A stretch of 23,317 bases of DNA, from assembly GCA_030631505.1 (NCBI GenBank), contig DAOVKX010000005.1, positions 1 through 23,317 on the forward strand. Reading direction: 5' to 3'. A program made the position numbers and the translations under genes. This DNA is from Candidatus Nanohaloarchaea archaeon (lineage in GTDB: Archaea > EX4484-52 > DAOVKX01). The notes under the pieces are model-generated. The model saw only the letters and a list, made by a program, of their open reading frames with translations, was not told the origin of the DNA and did no database searches. Positions 21,553-23,317 of this stretch are shown one piece after another. Every line of letters starts with the position of its first letter. Position 1 is the stretch's first letter.

Positions 21553-22575
21553 ATGGGAATTCAAATATCAGAACTTGTTCCGAGAAAAACAATTAAAATC
21601 GAAGAGCTTAGAGGCAAAACTCTTGCAGTTGACGCAGCAAATACTTTGTACCAGTTTTTAAGCGTAATCAGGCAGGCAGACGGAACCCCGCTTTCTGATT
21701 CTGATGGAACCATAACTTCTCATCTGTCAGGTGTTTTTTACAGAAGCATGAAACTTCTTGAGAATGGAGTTAAGTTGATTTATGTCTTTGATGGTGAAAA
21801 GCCGGAGATTAAAAAAGAAACATTAAGTCAAAGGAAAAAAATCAAGCAGGAAGCATATAACAAATGGCAGGATGCAAAGAACCGAGGAGATTTAACCGAA
21901 GCAAGGAAATACGCCCAGGCATCTTTGTATCTCACCCCTGAAATGATTCAGGAAACAAAGGAACTGTTAACGGCGATGGCAATTCCATGGGTTGATGCTC
22001 CTATGGAAGGCGAAGCGCAGGCAGCATATCTTGTTAGAAACGGCGATGCATTTGCTGTTTCTTCATCAGATTACGATACCTTGTTATTTGGCGGACCAAA
22101 AGTAATTCGGAACATATCAATTACAGGAAAAAGAAAAGTTCCCGGAAAAAACTATTATATGGAGATACAACCAGAACTGATTAAATTGGATGAGGTTTTG
22201 GAAACATTAAAAATAAATCAGGAGCAGTTAATCACTCTTGGCATTTTAATTGGCACAGATTACAATCCCGGCGGAATCAAGGGCATTGGTCCTAAAACCG
22301 CATTGAAGATTGTTAAAGAACATAAAACATTTGAAAAAGTTATGGAAAACATTGAATGGACCTTTGAAGTCCCCTCAAAAATTATTTTTGATTTTTTCAA
22401 CAAACCTGTAATTGCAAAAACATATTCGATAAAAACAGGAGAAATAGGCAAAGAAAAAATAAAGGAAATTCTATGCGAAAAACACGAATTTTTAGGAGAA
22501 AGGATTAACAATGCCTTTGAAAAAATAGAAAAAGGAAAACAACAGATGAGTTTAAACAGGTTTATGAAAAGATAA
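21553..22575 (+). CDS. fen: Flap endonuclease 1
   Basis: A 340-residue FEN1, the structure-specific nuclease that removes 5' flaps during Okazaki-fragment maturation and long-patch repair. Metal-binding acids are in place: D27 (VDAANTLYQF), D80 (YVFDGEKP), E152 and E154 (MEGEAQAAYL), D173 and D175 (SDYDTLLFG) and D236 (GTDYNPGG). The helix-hairpin-helix GIKGIGPKTALKIV follows at 241-254. The C-terminus QMSLNRFM (331-338) is a PIP box for docking on PCNA. Length and domain order are normal for archaea. Divergent from the Nudix gene. Confidence 0.96.
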   Translation: MGIQISELVPRKTIKIEELRGKTLAVDAANTLYQFLSVIRQADGTPLSDSDGTITSHLSGVFYRSMKLLENGVKLIYVFDGEKPEIKKETLSQRKKIKQEAYNKWQDAKNRGDLTEARKYAQASLYLTPEMIQETKELLTAMAIPWVDAPMEGEAQAAYLVRNGDAFAVSSSDYDTLLFGGPKVIRNISITGKRKVPGKNYYMEIQPELIKLDEVLETLKINQEQLITLGILIGTDYNPGGIKGIGPKTALKIVKEHKTFEKVMENIEWTFEVPSKIIFDFFNKPVIAKTYSIKTGEIGKEKIKEILCEKHEFLGERINNAFEKIEKGKQQMSLNRFMKR

Positions 22576-22582
22576 CATTTCA

Positions 22583-23145
22583 CTACCTAAACAACCATCC
22601 GAATATTCCTCTGCTTTTTTTCTCTGCTGCGGCAATTCTTTCAAGTCGTGCTTTCTCATCTTTCATAACTTCTATTTGATCATCTATAACTGCCTGTGAT
22701 TCTTCGTCTGTTAACTCATTTTTTATATTTTCAAGTTCAATTATCCGGGTCCCTACTTTTGCTATTTCTGAGTTGAGTTCTTCTGCTGAGTTCACATCCC
22801 CACCAAACAAAAGTTTTCTGATTCTTCCTCTTTTTTCTATTTTGCTTTCAAGACCCTCTATTTTTTCTGCTGAATTATTAAATTCTCTTGCTATCACTGA
22901 GAGGTTTTGTCCTATTCCTGTTCTCTCACCTGTAATGGCCCTTAATGCTATTAAATTATGCGCCGCTTCTCTTATCATGTTTGTTTTTCTTATTAGTTTT
23001 ACCTTTGCTTTTTTGCTGACATTTTCATTTTTGAGTATTTCAAGTTTTTTTGCTTGTATCCTCGTTCTTATCACTTTGAGCCTTTCTATTTTTTGCATTC
23101 TTGTCAGCGTTGGAACCATACCTGCTATTTCTGCGGATTCTCCGG
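22583..23145 (-). CDS. Partial coiled-coil protein, C-terminal part (5' end lost at a junction)
   Basis: A reading frame on the minus strand ending 8 bases from the fen stop. The credible part is the last ~185 residues, from about MQKIERLKVIRTRIQAKKLE onward. It is helical and charged, with probable coiled coils (IVREFNNSAEKIEGLE-like region; SAEELNSEIAKVGTRIIELE), a possible short linker RKLLFGGD, and a C-terminal KSRGIFGWLFR. The frame stays open to 23296, but the residues beyond about 23145 (rich in Gly, Ala and His) come from the high-GC segment and are the antisense of a subtilase, so the true N-terminus is missing. I do not recognise the family. The right boundary given is approximate. 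Confidence 0.55.
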
Positions 23146-23317
23146 TTCCTACATCTATAGCACCTACATGGGTGGAGGTTATGCCTACATGAGCGGCACC
23201 AGCATGGCCACCCCTTTTGTCGCCGGGCTGGCGGGCCTGCTCTATTCCAGGTATCCCAGCTACACCCCCGACCAGGTGGCCCAGGCTATCGTCCACAACG
23301 CCGACGACCTGGGTACG
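23146..23317 (+). CDS. Subtilisin-like serine protease fragment (foreign, contig end)
   Basis: On the + strand the last ~170 bases read IYSTYMGGGYAYMSGTSMAT, then PFVAGLAGLLYSRYPSYTPD and QVAQAIVHNADDLGT. GTSMATP is the active-site motif around the catalytic Ser of S8 subtilases, with the usual helix after it. The frame runs off the window end, and upstream of about 23140 it loses family similarity. GC is about 68% over 23191-23317 by hand count, far above the rest of the window, and codon use is G/C-ending. It is best read as sequence from another organism joined here, not a neighbour gene. The left limit is uncertain by some tens of bases. Confidence 0.75.

Noticed and set aside
23146..23296. 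N-terminal ~50 residues of the minus-strand frame as part of the coiled-coil protein
   Set aside because: The sequence is high-GC and its + strand encodes a clear subtilase active-site region; the open minus frame is a GC artefact.
1..23317. tRNA, rRNA, CRISPR arrays, transposases
   Set aside because: No cloverleaf-like, rRNA-like, spaced-repeat or transposase signature was seen; small structured RNAs could still be missed by eye.

Overview
The window is archaeal chromosome, AT-rich and densely coded. Archaeal markers are aEF-1 beta, archaeal-type Pus10, eL21, RpoF (Rpb4), a DUF655 protein, RsmA, eS6, aIF5A with a hypusine site, an archaeal histone, FEN1 with a PIP box, and four-subunit-type pyruvate:ferredoxin oxidoreductase. 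Several starts are preceded by a GTGAT/GGTGAT Shine-Dalgarno 3-5 nt upstream, and several promoters have a TATA-like element about 26 nt before the start codon, which suggests leaderless mRNAs. The compact genes and the many small zinc-ribbon and orphan proteins suggest a small-genome (DPANN-like) lineage, but I cannot fix the phylum.

Layout. (1) 36-747 (+): an EF-Tu domain-2-like protein, a 54-aa zinc-ribbon protein and aEF-1 beta. (2) 6078-783 (-): a por operon in the order porG, cupin, porD, 41-aa zinc ribbon, porA, porB, then an HTH_10-type regulator. It is interrupted by a LAGLIDADG homing-endonuclease gene on the opposite strand (3607-4821). porA is broken just after its YPITPQ active-site motif by a 32-nt out-of-frame insertion, and the codon at its expected start is ATA. 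(3) 6244-11899 (+): methionyl-tRNA synthetase, then a 1319-aa secreted, membrane-anchored protein with three DUF2341-like modules. (4) 16640-11896 (-): the conserved information cluster pus10, rpl21e, rpoF, DUF655, a small orphan, rsmA, and an orphan basic protein overlapping rsmA. (5) 16677-20947: mixed genes, including an orphan (-), acylphosphatase, a Cys-rich secreted protein, an orphan, eS6 with a long charged tail, a 44-aa ORF, histone plus aIF5A (-), and a DUF4349-like membrane protein. (6) 21025-22575: a divergent Nudix hydrolase / FEN1 pair. (7) From 22583: a partial coiled-coil protein (-). The last ~170 bases jump to about 68% GC and encode a subtilase fragment on the + strand, so the window end looks chimeric.

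The most interesting region is 3410-4855. There, porA damage, a homing endonuclease, a shared palindromic divergent TATA element and a 14-bp imperfect inverted repeat coincide. I saw no tRNA, rRNA, CRISPR array or transposase, and no gene-free stretch exceeds 300 bases.
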